Assembly (NCBI GenBank): GCA_011037195.1
Contig: JAAEAF010003834.1
Coordinates: forward strand, 46,745 to 110,744
Length of the DNA stretch: 64,000 nucleotides
Direction of reading: 5' to 3'
Source: Triatoma infestans
Taxonomy: Eukaryota > Arthropoda > Insecta > Hemiptera > Reduviidae
Below, one piece after another: positions 20,231 to 31,244 of the stretch. Each line of letters starts with the position of its first letter. Within the stretch, counting starts at the first letter, position 1. The position numbers and the translations under genes are program-made. Under the pieces are notes generated by a model that was given only the letters and a program-made list of their open reading frames with translations, had not been told where the DNA came from and did no database searches.

Positions 20231-21480
20231 TTGTAAAAGCAAACTAGTTTTGATTTCAGGACTTGTGATGTCATGACATTAAGTACCTGGCAATGATTGA
20301 AAGAAAAAAGAGTAAAATGTATTTCTTAATTTTCATGTTAATAGAAAAGAATAGAATTGGAGTATTAATTAATTAGCACTAAACAAATAGTCATGGCATG
20401 AAAATATATGCTTCACTTTCATAGAAAAGGGAAATGTATTAGATTAAAAACATGCACGAAATACTAATAATGAGAGAAAATACAGGATTATATTTCATTA
20501 AATACTTTGCTGTAAACGTTGGACCAAAAAAGAGAGAGCCATCTGTTTATAAGCTGACTTTCGAGATAGCCACGCCCACAAGAAAGAAATAAAAACAATG
20601 ATGATAACCGTCAAGAAGATTAGAAAGAAAGTTTATGGCAAGCCACCAGGAAGATCTGCACAAAAAAGCAAAACACAAAACCCTCATAAAGATGGAAACT
20701 TTTATCCTCTGCGAGCTTAGAAATCGCGTTTCCTAAATGAAACACTTGAGATAAAAGACGAAGTGAGAACAATATTATTATACAAAAGAAAGAGAGAAAA
20801 AAAACTAAGAACAGTAAAAGTGAGAAATGGAGAGGAATGTAGCAAAGAGAAACAACAGCTGGATGGTGTAGGCCTAGCTCACATAGTGCCAACATCGGCC
20901 GCCAACCAGTCATCGCCGCCCCATCATTAACCACCAGTACAATATGAGAAACAGTGTGGGAAAAGGGAGAAAAAAATTCGCTGCGCGCAACATACACGAG
21001 TATATATATATATATACAAAAAAGAGTAATAATTTTTGGCCTACAAATCCTGCTAGCATGGGCCACTAGGCGCACTAAGCCCACACACCATAGTCATCTA
21101 TATCCGTGGATATTAAGCCAAAAACTGCTTATAATTCTCTCTCACCCTCTCCCATTTTGGTGGTTGGGAAATTGCAGCATAAATTCATATACCTCAACCA
21201 ACCCAACTGTTGTTTCTCTACAAGCACACATTATCCAACCGCACGCGAAACTAAAAAGTAAAACAATTACAAATTACGTCTCACATATCACAAATTATAT
21301 AGATAAATTTATGGAAATTTTTAATTTAAATATTAATATGTCAAGAAGAAAAAAAAACTTATATTTTCATAATGTAATAATTATTGATCAATAATACGAG
21401 CAGAAAAACAAAATATTGAAACAACATCTCAGTGAAAACTAGTGAAAAGCATCTTATTGAAATTTATTAACAACCCAGAA
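20231..21480. other. No gene seen
   Basis: Open frames up to 154 codons exist on both strands around 20620-21394, but they overlap each other, include TATA-repeat translation (IYIYI) and match nothing I recognise. An AT microsatellite lies at 21001-21018. Confidence 0.4.
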
Positions 21481-21484
21481 ATAA

Positions 21485-21835
21485 ATCTGGTGTGGAACAC
21501 CCACACAACTTTCTCTTACTACAGTTTACAAAATTGTAATTGACAAATTTTGTAGTTAGTATAGCAAACTTAATGAAATTCGTCGGTGTTTTTATGGTGA
21601 AAATTGCTAAAAACTGAAAAAACAGTTCAGTAATGTGGTAAAGTGGTTCAGTAAATTTCCGGTCAAGGAATCTTGACAGATAACATACTGCCGGAACTGA
21701 TGGTGATACCTAAACAGAATATCAGGTTAGAACTTTCTGCGATAGTTTAAGCTAAGCTGTTCGTATTTCGATAAATTCGATATAACAAAGAATGACACGA
21801 TTACAATACTCCCCCACCCCCCACCCAAGATAAAA
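21485..21835 (+). repeat. Rep-A copy, part 1
   Basis: Starts TCTGGTGTGGAACACCCACAC then AACTTTCTCTTACTACAG. It passes through GTCGGTGTTTTTATGGTGAAA, an A-rich stretch, TTTCCGGTCAAGGAATC and GATGGTGATACCTAAACAG, and ends near ATGACACGATTACAATACTC. The terminal hairpin is replaced by a C-rich stretch. Confidence 0.65.
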
Positions 21836-21899
21836 AGAAAGTGGTGAAGCTTTCTCCCACTCCCTTTCTACAATTACACATAAAAAAAAAAATCATTAA

Positions 21900-22120
21900 A
21901 CTAAAAATTTTGCTCATATGTCCTACGTAAAGGTGGCGGTGGTGGGGGAGTACCACCTGCCAGTACAGACAGGTAGGGAAGTGAAGGGTGCGTCCGTAAC
22001 ATAGAACCAACATAGAATCAAGTGTTTGAAAATTTATCGCCACCAATTCCGCCAGACTATCTAACATTAAATCAATTTTGTTTTTTATAAATGTTTACAA
22101 GTGATAGATTCGTATGATGT
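21900..22120 (+). repeat. Rep-D copy
   Basis: GTAAAGGTGGCGGTGGTGG, ACAGACAGGTAGGGAAGTG, CATAGAACCAACATAGAATC, GAAAATTTATCGCCACCAA and ATAAATGTTTACAAGTGATAG occur in the same order as in the copies at 5990 and 59660. Confidence 0.6.
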
Positions 22121-22129
22121 GTAGTTATC

Positions 22130-23085
22130 ATACCAAGTTTAAAGAAAATCGTTATTCAAACGTGGTATTTTTACTAAATATAAATTGTTCCTATATATAT
22201 ATAGCCTATATATGTATATATATAAAACCTATAAATTATACCCATACATATACGTATTTATAAAATCTATAAATTATACCTATTAATGAAATCTATAAAT
22301 TAAAATGGTGGAGAATGTAGATATAGGATTTTAGTGCATAAGTTTTACCTAAATGTGACTACACATTGTACGGCAGCGCTGCCTTCTACTTCACCCCCAC
22401 TCACCGTCACCAATAAACGACAGTTTAAAGATCAGCTTAACTCATAGATAACCCAAAAATTGTTAAAATTATTAGCCCCCGGAAATATACTGTTTATTTG
22501 ATATCTATACAGTTAGTTAACAGGGCCAAGTTTAAAGAAAATCGTTGGAGCCGTTTTCGAAAAATCCCCCCAACTCAGAAATTTATTTTATTAAGTCGCT
22601 TTTTCGTGTTACAAAAAATTTTCTTCAAATTAAGTACTGCAACAATGCATTTAATATACCCTAATATTGTGTCCGTGTAATACCGTACATTGTCTTAGAG
22701 GTACTCTAGAGCATGCCTGCAGCTCCCCCATCCACCCAACACCCCTCTAAAGAATATTGTTTCTGGAAAAGTGTTTGAAATAAAAAAGTAGTATATGTGG
22801 TCATCAAGTTTAAAGAAATCGCTTACAGTAGTATTTCCTTAAAGAGCTTTTTGAACGATATTTTCGTATTTGTTGCGATGGCGGTATCTAAACGGAATAA
22901 TATAATATAACCTATAATCTGTGATATAATCTATTTTTCATAGATTATTGTTCGTTATCATTCGTTAATAGCTTTCTTACTCAGGAGACCTCAAAGCATG
23001 TATTTCCGGTGGAAACTTCATTTCAAAAATTTGCCGTTTCATTTACTCCATTTACTTCCTCTTACAGCAGTAAGGGAAAAGAAAT
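22130..23085 (+). repeat. Rep-A copy, part 2, with AT-rich insertion
   Basis: Contains AGTTTAAAGAAAATCGTTGGA (22530), GGTACTCTAGAGC and CTGGAAAAGTGTTTGAAAT (22765), GATGGCGGTATCTAAACGG (22880) and GTATTTCCGGTGGAAACTTC (23000). It ends in the terminal hairpin TCCTCTTACAGCAGTAAGGG at 23061-23080. An AT-rich stretch with (TA)n runs splits it near 22190-22300. Confidence 0.6.
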
Positions 23086-24280
23086 TTAAATCCATTTTAA
23101 AAAAGAAATTTAAATATACATAAGGAGTATAGGTCTAAGATTTTCTTTTATTATAAGTATCGATACAAACTTTCGATATATATACTTATATATAAGTAGT
23201 CGAGCAAACATACACGCGCACATTTCTATTACACAGTTTTAATATGAATACATAAGTTACCAGTTAGTATGAATAGTTGAGCTAACTAATTATTGGATTT
23301 ATAATGGAATTAGGATCGAGTTTTGGCTTGTTGGTAAACGATTACTGGCAGTGTTTGTAAACTTAGTTAATATTGGCCCACTGCTAACTATATATCTGGT
23401 GTTTGTAAAATAAACCTAAACTGTTAACAAATGAAGGGGGGGAGAAGGTAGAGCATTGTCTCTTAATCTAATTCCTCAGTGTTTGCTAAAAGCAATTTCC
23501 GGATGGTACTTATTTTCCCTTATATTTAGCTGGAAAAAAAAAACATTTTTGCGTCGGTTGACTTCATATTGTGTCTATTATTTAATTGTAAAATAATATA
23601 TCAAAGAAAAATATAAAATATACACGCGATTTGATTTTAAAGAAAGTTTCGTCCAAATTCGGAATGTTATCAGGCGAATATTTAATTTCAATATTAAATT
23701 TGAATCACCTACAATATAGTGAGATAGCAGCAAAATGTCCGGCAGAAGATGGATAAATCTCTACCACTTCCCATACAACTAGATTATGCTGTCCTTTGCT
23801 ACAGTGAACTGTACCGTTTGGGCAGAATAGGTCCTCAATAGTCATCGCTTGTCGTAAGGACAACCACTCATACACTTGTTTATCTAATCTTAAACAAGAT
23901 TTTTCTCTCACTATTCCCTCTTCTCCTTTTCCTCCCCACTTTACTCAGTAACCGTCACTATGAAGGAGGCTTCTTTTTTCTAGCCAGAGGGCACAATATC
24001 GGCTAGATTACAACTAGGGCTTCTTGAATCCAGGGCTGTCAGAGAAAATAATTATATGGATACAGATCAAATATTTCAAAAAACAAAAATTTAATACGAA
24101 GCGGTAAATAGATTACAATAGCGGGATTAAATTACTGTAGAGGCTTTTTATTTTAAAATAAAAAGGCTCTTGGGGAAAGGGTGGAGTTATGTTTTCTTCT
24201 AAAGTGCTATCATTTTTGATTATACAATTCTACCATGTAAACAAAATTGATTAAAAATAAATTGATTGCCAAAATTCCGA
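23086..24280. other. No gene seen
   Basis: AT-rich. 23600-23910 has no recognisable coding sequence in either strand beyond a 68-codon frame with no family match. Confidence 0.4.
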
Positions 24281-24460
24281 GTATCAAGAAAATAAGTGCG
24301 GAAGCGCATTTTTACTGAGCAGTTATTTCTGTTTTTGCGATTTTCTCCATAAAAACACCGACGAATTTCATTAAATTTTGTATACTAACTATAAAATTTG
24401 TCAGTTAATTCTGTAAACTGCAGTAAAAGAATATTGTGTGTGTGTTTTTTTTGGTGGATT
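24120..24460 (-). repeat. Rep-A partial copy, minus strand
   Basis: Reverse-oriented landmarks: AAAGTGCTATCATTTTTGAT, ACAAAATTGATTAAAAATA, GTGCGGAAGCGCATTTTTACT, CTCCATAAAAACACCGACGA and AACTGCAGTAAAAGAATATTG. Confidence 0.55.
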
Positions 24461-25600
24461 CGTCACAATAAAAGAAATTTTGATATCAAGACACCTGCGA
24501 AGTATCTTAGGAAAAGTTTAAATGAGTATTTTTCTCACTGACATTTCACTTGGAGCCGCCGATTTCCTTTTTTTTTCTTCTCTTTTAACTGTTATTGATC
24601 GTCTTCCTTAGTCCTTTTTTCTTAATTTTTATGTTTAATTAACATTAATTCATTATTTATGTTCAATAAAAACTGCACATCATTATTTATTTGATAAAAT
24701 TCTAATGACATTGTCACAAGGTCGTAGCTTTCCCATTTCAAAAATCAGCATTACAAACTAACCTAATTACTCGTCTTTAGAACCTGCTGCTAAGCCTTCC
24801 TCACATCCTCAAATAGTTCGTATTTCTTACCAGCTTTGTACACCAAACTTTGCTGAGAGTTGAGACATAAAAAGAAAATACTGGCTATTACAATTCTCAT
24901 AGTTCTGATAGAAAAAGTTTCTTAAGAATCGCAATTTTTACTGGATGTTTAATTCCCTCAATTCACACCAGGTTAACTGGAACGGTAATTGCACAGAATG
25001 ACACTATAGACAGAGGTCTCAGCTAAAGTTTGAGGAAAATCTTAGGGACCCATTTTCGAGAAAACCGCGAAAAATTGAACTAGAAAACATACAATAACGT
25101 TGCACTTTCGTTTAACGAATTTTGTTTCAACTCTTCTTGTCGGATTCTAAAAAGGAATACTACGTTTGAGTTTTCCGTAACTTTTTCATATTATTATAAG
25201 CATGTTTCAGTACAACCAAAATTAAAGTTTTGTTCCATTAATTAAGCCTTTACATGCCCGTTCAACATACCCACCATAACACTCAATGCACCCGCAAGGC
25301 TTTGTTGGAGCAGTTCTGTCCGTAAGCTTTTGTTACCCCTAATGAACACTTTGGCCTGCCACTGCCAATTGCTACCAACCTAGGATGTCCAAGAAAAAAA
25401 AAGTTTTGTCACTGCCCCTAGGAGAACATTGCCGAAAGGTCCTGGACACATGAAATGATGTGATTTGAAGCTTCCTTTTCATTGCCCTCTTTGGCTACAT
25501 GCTTCGGCACCCAAAGTGTGTGATACAATTCCACACTTCCAGCCCAGTTTAGTTACTATTTCATTATATTAAAAGATATATATATATGAAAAATTGTAAT
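24461..25600. other. No gene; decayed Rep-A piece at 25010-25200
   Basis: 25010-25200 holds AGGAAAATCTTAGGGACC, a TTGCACTTTCGTTTAACG box and GGAATACTACGTTTGAG. 25240-25560 is GC-richer and unassigned. This region lies downstream of the last transporter exon. Confidence 0.4.
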
Positions 25601-25601
25601 A

Positions 25602-25628
25602 TTTATTAATATCAAACTATTTTTTATT
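25602..25628 (-). promoter_or_regulatory. Polyadenylation signals for the 3'-most GLUT exon
   Basis: On the minus strand AATAAA occurs at 25628-25623 and again at 25607-25602, about 30 and 50 bases after the stop codon at 25658-25660. This supports this exon being terminal. Confidence 0.65.
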
Positions 25629-25657
25629 ACTTAATTGTATTAGTTTCGTTTAAGCAA

Positions 25658-26554
25658 TTAGCTTAAATTAGGTTTTTCTCTAAACATTTCCGTGATCTTT
25701 GTAACTGGTAGTTTACTGGTTTCCGGCATGAAAATCCAAGCGAATATAAAAGCCAAAGTTTGACAAGCGACAAATATTAAAAAAACGGCTGCTCCTAAAG
25801 CCTGTTTAAATGGTATAAAACCAACGCTGATACCAAATTTTAAAAACCAGTTCACCGCAATACAAATACTGACAGCCTGCGCTCTGGTGGCCGTATTGAA
25901 CATTTCCGGTGCAATTATCCATGGCAACGGACCAACGGCCAGTCCATAACATAAACCGAATGAACAGTTAGCCACCATACATAAATAAGATAATTCTTTA
26001 TGTAACTGCGCTAAATTTAGAAATATAAACATCACAATGGTCGCCAAGATCATGGTGCCAAGAGCGATTAACATTAAAATTCTTCTACCAAATCGGTCCA
26101 CAGTAAATGTAGCGATCAGTGTGCCCAGTAAATTTATTAAAAGTACAGAGTCAATATTATATATATGTCTTAAACTGATTTCATCGCCTTCAAAATGATA
26201 GGTGGCATGAATGCCGGTCAATTTATGTATTAACATTATCATTATCACCATTGATAATGGATTACGAAAACTTTTGTTTTTCATCATTTCATTTCCTGTC
26301 ATATGTTCTTGGCCGCGTCCATCTTCAATATCTTCTTGGATTTCATGTAATCTTTCTAAGATTTCATCATCATAATACATTTTACTTAATCCTGTAAACA
26401 ATTTGATTGAATCATTGTCTTTAAAATACACAAATCTATGACTTTCCGGTGCCCAAAAGAAAGCGAACACTTGGAATATGGCCGGAAATATGATGACACC
26501 AAAAATCCATGGCCATAAAGTTCGGGTACCGTAAATCTCTGAAGAGCTCAGCAC
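25658..26554 (-). CDS. GLUT-family sugar transporter, terminal exon A (divergent)
   Basis: 298 codons from acceptor AG (26556-26555) to a TAA stop, starting VLSSSEIYGTRTLWPW. It encodes the part after helix 5 to the C terminus of a class I-like SLC2 transporter: PESHRF (the PESPR-like box), the intracellular helices, helix 7, VDRFGRRIL (GRR loop), GPLPWIIAPEMFNTATR in helix 10, NWFLKF, and MPETSKLPVTKI. It joins in phase 0 to the CAG that ends the exon at 50158-50643, giving a 460-residue protein. Helix 7 is altered: the family motif QQLSGIN reads HKLTGIH (residues 110-116), and the two following tyrosines read His-Phe. In GLUT1 these residues contact glucose, so transport specificity is probably changed or lost. 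The long open frame argues against an old pseudogene. Confidence 0.88.
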   Translation of the reverse strand: MLSSSEIYGTRTLWPWIFGVIIFPAIFQVFAFFWAPESHRFVYFKDNDSIKLFTGLSKMYYDDEILERLHEIQEDIEDGRGQEHMTGNEMMKNKSFRNPLSMVIMIMLIHKLTGIHATYHFEGDEISLRHIYNIDSVLLINLLGTLIATFTVDRFGRRILMLIALGTMILATIVMFIFLNLAQLHKELSYLCMVANCSFGLCYGLAVGPLPWIIAPEMFNTATRAQAVSICIAVNWFLKFGISVGFIPFKQALGAAVFLIFVACQTLAFIFAWIFMPETSKLPVTKITEMFREKPNLS

Positions 26555-26585
26555 CTATAAAAAAAAGAAGAAGAAGAAAAGTCAG
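26555..26585 (-). promoter_or_regulatory. 3' splice site of exon A
   Basis: Read on the minus strand, a CTTCTTCTTC-rich pyrimidine tract is followed by TTTTTTATAG, then exon codon GTG. This fits a strong acceptor in phase 0. Confidence 0.8.
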
Positions 26586-27570
26586 GTACACAAAAACACA
26601 ATTTCTCTTACTGCAGTTCGCAGTGGTAGATGGCAGCACATTTCCTTCAAATTTAAATTTTAACTAGATATTCATATGTCTTCAATTTTATATTATTCGG
26701 AGAATCGAAACATAATATGACTTTTTTAAGGAAAGCATAACTTTCTCCCCCCACTCCAAAAACTTCTTTAAATAAATTTCCTCGTAAAAAAGTTAACAAC
26801 AAAAGTGATTGGTCTCTGAATTCATAAATAGTGTAGCAAATTTAATGAAATCTGCCGGTGTTTTTATGGAGAAAATCGCAAAATCACGGGACAAATAATT
26901 TCGTTATAACGCACTTCCGGTCAACCGATTTTCTTCAAACTCGAAATTTTGACAAAATATTTAAAGTAATGCCTATTTTTTTTTTAGGAGGGCTACGCGA
27001 AACTCGAACTAAGGACCTCCAGATTACCAGTCCAGGCTCATAACCACTACACCAAACCCGCCCGAATTCTAGCAATATATTAAATTCTAGTTATTTATTG
27101 TATAATAAACTAAAATAGCACTATATAGGAAAACCTAACCCCACCCCACAACCATAAACCGCCTTAAATGAATTTTCCCAGAGAAATGTCTCAAATAGAA
27201 GTTGTAGCTCTTTGTATATGAGTAGCTTACATACAAGAAGTAAAGAAAGTTGTTGGAGCCATTCTCGGAATATCGCAAAAAAGTAAAAAATATTCAGTAA
27301 AGTGTTACTAGTGATCAAAACTTATTGTCACGTTTTGAGGCCCGCTAGCACTAATTAACCGTTTTGAGCATGCTAGCAATTAATAAATATAAAGTTTGAA
27401 CTTTCTACGATTTTTCACTTCTTTTTTTTTGTTATGGGCACACACTCGAATTACTAAAACCACTTTTTGCAAATCAAGAGAGCTCAGAATGTGAATATCC
27501 GGTGAAAATTCGATATCGAAAATTTGACTCGATCGCCATACTTTCTCTTACCAGCAGCAGTAAGAGAAAG
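26575..27570 (+). repeat. Rep-A, near full-length copy within the intron or intergenic region
   Basis: Left end near ATTTCTCTTACTGCAGTTCG. It contains GCCGGTGTTTTTATGGAGA, a GCACTTCCGGTCAACCG box (26922), AGAAATGTCTCAAATAG (27182) and GTTGTTGGAGCCATTCTCGG (27249). It ends in a clear hairpin: CTTTCTCTTAC (27541-27551), loop CAGCAGCA, GTAAGAGAAAG (27560-27570). A tRNA-like segment interrupts it at 26985-27065. Confidence 0.75.
26985..27065 (-). repeat. tRNA-derived SINE head or tRNA pseudogene
   Basis: On the minus strand: GGGTTTGGTGTAGTGGTTAT (A-box-like), an anticodon-arm-like CTGGACTGGTAATCTGG (5-bp stem with wobbles, 7-base loop, GGT in the anticodon place) and a B-box-like TTAGTTCGAGTTT. 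The T stem and acceptor pair poorly, so it is not a functional tRNA. It sits inside Rep-A, indicating insertion. Confidence 0.5.
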
Positions 27571-27860
27571 GAAAAATGTGTGATGTGAGACGCTCACACT
27601 GCCCACTCTTATTGAAGTATCAAATTGACAATTTCTCTTTAATCCCGGATATTTTTCTCAATTGCTCTAATATAAATGTGACGTGGGTGGGGGGATATCT
27701 GCAGGTTAGCACTCTTAGCATTTTATTTTGGTTGCATTATAATCCAGATACCGCACCATTTAACATTGAACAAACCCCTTCTGTTAACCAAGAACCCCCC
27801 AAAATACTAATTTTAGCGGGAAGGTTTCAAATAAAAGTGATAGCTACTTAAGTTTGTAGA
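27571..27860 (+). repeat. Second Rep-A copy, head to tail, truncated
   Basis: Immediately after the terminal hairpin the Rep-A left end restarts (GTGTGATGTGAGACGCTCAC then TGCCCACTCTTATTG), followed by TCAAATTGACAATTTCTC. It decays after the GGTTTCAAATAAAAGTGATAG segment near 27825. Confidence 0.55.
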
Positions 27861-29480
27861 TAGGAAATGTTATGCTTCTTATCTCGACCATAGTACAACT
27901 GCTACTAAGCAAAAATCGTTCGCCATGACAATGAGTTTAAGCAAAAAAGCTCCGCCTAAAGAGGTCTCCCCCCTCCGCCGTAAATATGAACCAAATTCTT
28001 AGTCTCACGGGATAATTAGTCAATAAACATCCTCAGACAGTCTTGACATGAAGTTATCTTCAACCAATGTTTTCTCTCTAGTCTTCATTCCTACTCTTTA
28101 CTTATCCTTCTTTTAACTAAGGAAACTTGGAAATATAAATCGTAAATTACAATGACAATCAATTTCCAGGGGTTCTGATTCTGTTGTATTTAGAGAAATT
28201 GAATTATTATAACTATTATTATCCTATTCCATCTTTGTTTCAACAACAGTATTATTATGAGATTATGTGCTGGTTTCCGCCACACTCATTTGCACTCTAT
28301 TGGGGTATGTTACAAAATTTGTACACAATTATACATGTATTGAGGATGACCGATTTCTATATCAGTATGTACAAACTGGCGGAAGGGCGAAGATGCCGCA
28401 GAGGAGTTATTTGGGAAGACAATGAACGATAGACACTCTTTCAACCTGCCACATCCTTAAAATTTCCTCTCACAGTTCCTCGTACTTCCATCCTTTTCTC
28501 TGCAAATGCGGTAAACAAGTTTTCCGTATTTCAAACTGCAGTGTCGACAGAAAAACCTCTTTTTGACATGCTTATTTTCCAGGACTGTATCCGTCTTATT
28601 ATGTCGCAGATGTTATCTATTATAACGGATCGGACATGGCACAGAGAAAATCTTTGTGTCGTCCAGCACTGTGGATCACTTTGATCCAACTTATTGAAAG
28701 GATCAAACCTATCTCTCACAAAACTGCACACTGGTGTCAATGCACAATTCTACTTGCTTGTGGCAGTTTCAGTAATCTGTTGCTTGAAATAGTATTTGGT
28801 GCTTATCAGATGATCCTGGATAGCATTTCATAAAGTCAACAGTTTGCCTTTCTTTACCATGCGTACACGATTCTCTGTCGACATCTGGCCGTTTAAGATC
28901 ATGGATAAACTTACCATGAAATTGCTTCGGCCTTCCAGCGTTCTATAATATCCTGCATCTCGCTTACCTTTTCATTCTACAAAGGGAATCTGCCCCGTGG
29001 ATTAAGTCGCGTTTACTTATAGTCTGCTTCGTAAATATCTCGGTGAAGTTTATTATTATAATCATCATCAATATCATTATAACTATTATTAATAGTGGTG
29101 GGGGTGATCAAACCCTCTTATATCTTATAAATTCTTGGGCCAAATCTTCTTCAAAGAAAACTCAACAAGCCGGAGGAGATCTGAATCAAAGTCCAAACCC
29201 TGGACCTGATCCATCAGCAGCGAATTTTAATACACCGCCGTTCAGAACAAACCGGACAATAACCCTAAGAGCTCTCCCTAAGCTAAGAGACTTCCTGTTC
29301 CGACCGAAGAACCTGAATCTAATATCCTTTTAATCTAGACAATATGCTATAAGTTGATATAAATCATTGATTAGTCTCTTCTTAAACAAACTCTACAAAA
29401 GGCATCTGACACAAGCCTCATTTTAACTACAGATATCTCCTTACTTCGTAAAATTTTCTTTGAATCTGTTTTTTTTTTAC
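27861..29480. other. No gene recognised
   Basis: 28440-29000 is less AT-rich and could be degraded coding DNA on either strand, but every frame is broken and I recognise no motif. 29043-29333 has an open frame starting with an AT-rich repeat (IIIIIINIII), probably spurious. Confidence 0.35.
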
Positions 29481-29499
29481 TTTGTGGGAGGTCCAGGAA

Positions 29500-29700
29500 G
29501 TCGTACGCTATCCACAGCCCCTCTAGCACCAAATAGCTCCCGGACTTTCTCGTTACATCTCCAGGAAGAGCTTTTAGAGTGTAGAGGGTGTAGAATTTCT
29601 CGCTCCTAGGGCGAGAAAATCTGAGAACAGCGCGCTCTAGACTCGAACCCGGGACTTCTGAGTTTCAAACCCATCCCGCTTATTTGTCTACTAATACTGT
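29500..29700 (-). repeat. tRNA-derived SINE-like copy (Rep-C)
   Basis: A Pol III B-box-like GGGTTCGAGTCTA lies at 29650-29638 on the minus strand, within a block that shares several ordered segments with 43440-43610 (TCTCGTTACA, GAGTGTAG, AAAATCT, CTAGACTCGAACCCGGG). The A box is unclear. This is a short non-autonomous element and codes for nothing. Confidence 0.55.
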
Positions 29701-30175
29701 ACATAAAGACATATCACTTTAATTTAAAACTTTTTTCCCTAGGAACATTGAATTTTACGGAGCCCTGGAGGAAGTTGTGCCAAGTTTAGCTTTCGTCTAA
29801 AGTGCCAGATCAAGGTAGTGAACCCGCACTGCCATTTACATAATATTGAGATAATTTTATAATTATATTGAGATGCGTTAAATGCATTATTTATAGAATT
29901 CCAAGTTTGAGGGAAATCTTTTAATTCTGAAATGAATTTTGAAGATTAGAGTTTCTAGTTTGTTGAAATTTTCTCGAATACGGCTCCATCGATTTTCTTT
30001 AGACCAGAAATGCTAACTGCACAGATATAAACCATTTTTTTCTAAATCTATAAGATTAGAGCTAGTATAATTGCTTAACATTACCTACCGAATATCGGGT
30101 GAATATATTTATGAGTATGTTTTATCTCTAGTAATAAAAAAAAAAAAAAAATGTCACTCTTATATACAAAGAAAA

Positions 30176-30194
30176 ACACACACACACACACACA
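30176..30194. repeat. (CA)n microsatellite
   Basis: A CACACA run about 130 bases beyond the stop of exon B. Confidence 0.9.
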
Positions 30195-30249
30195 GTCACC
30201 ATGTAAAGGAATAATATTGGTTATTTTATACTTTATTTTATTATTTGCA

Positions 30250-30259
30250 TTTATTTATT
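30250..30259 (-). promoter_or_regulatory. Polyadenylation signals for exon B
   Basis: Overlapping AATAAA hexamers on the minus strand at 30259-30254 and 30255-30250, about 66-75 bases after the stop. A further one lies at 30237-30232. Confidence 0.6.
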
Positions 30260-30324
30260 TTTATGAGAAGAAGGACGAAGATAGCAGGAGAAGAAAAAGA
30301 AAATAAGAAGACAGAAGAGATATG

Positions 30325-31224
30325 CTATTCATCAAATAACGCTGTAATCATTTCAACGGGTCTGTTGGCCGTTTCCGGTACAAAAATCCAGATAACGACG
30401 AAAGACAACACCTGGCACACGATAAACACTAGAAATATCAACGGGCCTATCAGCGACAATAATGCTGGAAAACCTACCGTCACTAAAGTCACGCCGAACC
30501 AATTGGCAAATACTGGCAAACTGACACCCATTGATCTAGCCGCCGTGTTGAACATTTCTTGTCCGATCAGCCAGGGTATAGGACCGATACCGATTGCAAA
30601 GAATATAACATAAACATATACCAATATGATCCAGATATATAATGCTACAGGATATGTACTGGTAAAATATACACCAATATATAAACCTACAGTAGCGATA
30701 ACTAAACCACTGAAACCAATCAACAGCAATGGTTTTCGCCCGATTACATCGATCACATAAATGGCAAACACTGTGGCTAATACGTTCACTACACCAATAC
30801 CTATAGTTACAAACTGAGCAGAAGCCGGACTGAAATTTTGTAGCTGAAACAAACCGGTTGAATAGTACATCACTGTATTTATGCCGGACAATTGTTGTGA
30901 TAGCATTAACGCTAACATTATCATGGTTGGTATTCGCAGACGATGAATTTTGAATAATTGCCGTATGGTGACCTTTGGCAGTTTGTATCCATCTTCAACA
31001 TCGTTGCGAACTTCTCGTGCTATTTCTAGGACTCGTTCTTCAGGATATAATTTTCTCAAAGTCTGCAATAAAGTTTGTAAATTATCTTCTTTGTACAGTA
31101 CATATCTTGGACTTTCGGCCGCGTACGATAATGCCAAACATTGGTATATAGCTGGTATGATGATCACGCCATTCAGATAAGGCCATAATGTCGCAGTTCC
31201 TAACAAACTGTCAATGCCCAATAT
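30325..31224 (-). CDS. GLUT-family sugar transporter, terminal exon B
   Basis: 299 codons plus stop from acceptor AG (31226-31225), beginning ILGIDSLLGTATLWPY. Family landmarks in order: AESPRYVL (residues 36-43), QQLSGINTVMYYS in helix 7 (Q110, Q111, N116; sugar-contact residues intact), YVIDVIGRKPLLL, GPIPWLIGQEMFNTAAR in helix 10, ANWFGV, and FVPETANRPVEMI near the end. This is the membrane protein half carrying helices 6 to 12, and facilitated hexose uptake across the plasma membrane is the known family role. The first codon joins in phase 0 to the donor at 50158, giving 461 residues. No N-terminal exon is visible between it and the next transporter exon upstream. It is full-length with no frameshift. 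Confidence 0.92.
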   Translation of the reverse strand: MLGIDSLLGTATLWPYLNGVIIIPAIYQCLALSYAAESPRYVLYKEDNLQTLLQTLRKLYPEERVLEIAREVRNDVEDGYKLPKVTIRQLFKIHRLRIPTMIMLALMLSQQLSGINTVMYYSTGLFQLQNFSPASAQFVTIGIGVVNVLATVFAIYVIDVIGRKPLLLIGFSGLVIATVGLYIGVYFTSTYPVALYIWIILVYVYVIFFAIGIGPIPWLIGQEMFNTAARSMGVSLPVFANWFGVTLVTVGFPALLSLIGPLIFLVFIVCQVLSFVVIWIFVPETANRPVEMITALFDE

Positions 31225-31240
31225 CTACAAACACACAATA
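31225..31240 (-). promoter_or_regulatory. 3' splice site of exon B
   Basis: Minus strand reads TATTGTGTGTTTGTAG then ATATTGGGC. The phase-0 acceptor gives ILGID, matching VLGIE of exon C. Confidence 0.8.
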
Positions 31241-31244
31241 AACA

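Noticed and set aside
20620..21394. Overlapping 154- and 146-codon open frames on opposite strands
   Set aside because: No recognisable motif, translated TA repeats within them, and no splice or neighbouring evidence of a gene.
26985..27065. Functional tRNA-Thr gene
   Set aside because: Anticodon arm is plausible, but the T stem and acceptor do not pair; better read as a SINE head or tRNA pseudogene.
28440..29000. Possible degraded host exon
   Set aside because: Composition is slightly coding-like, but all frames are broken and no motif could be named.
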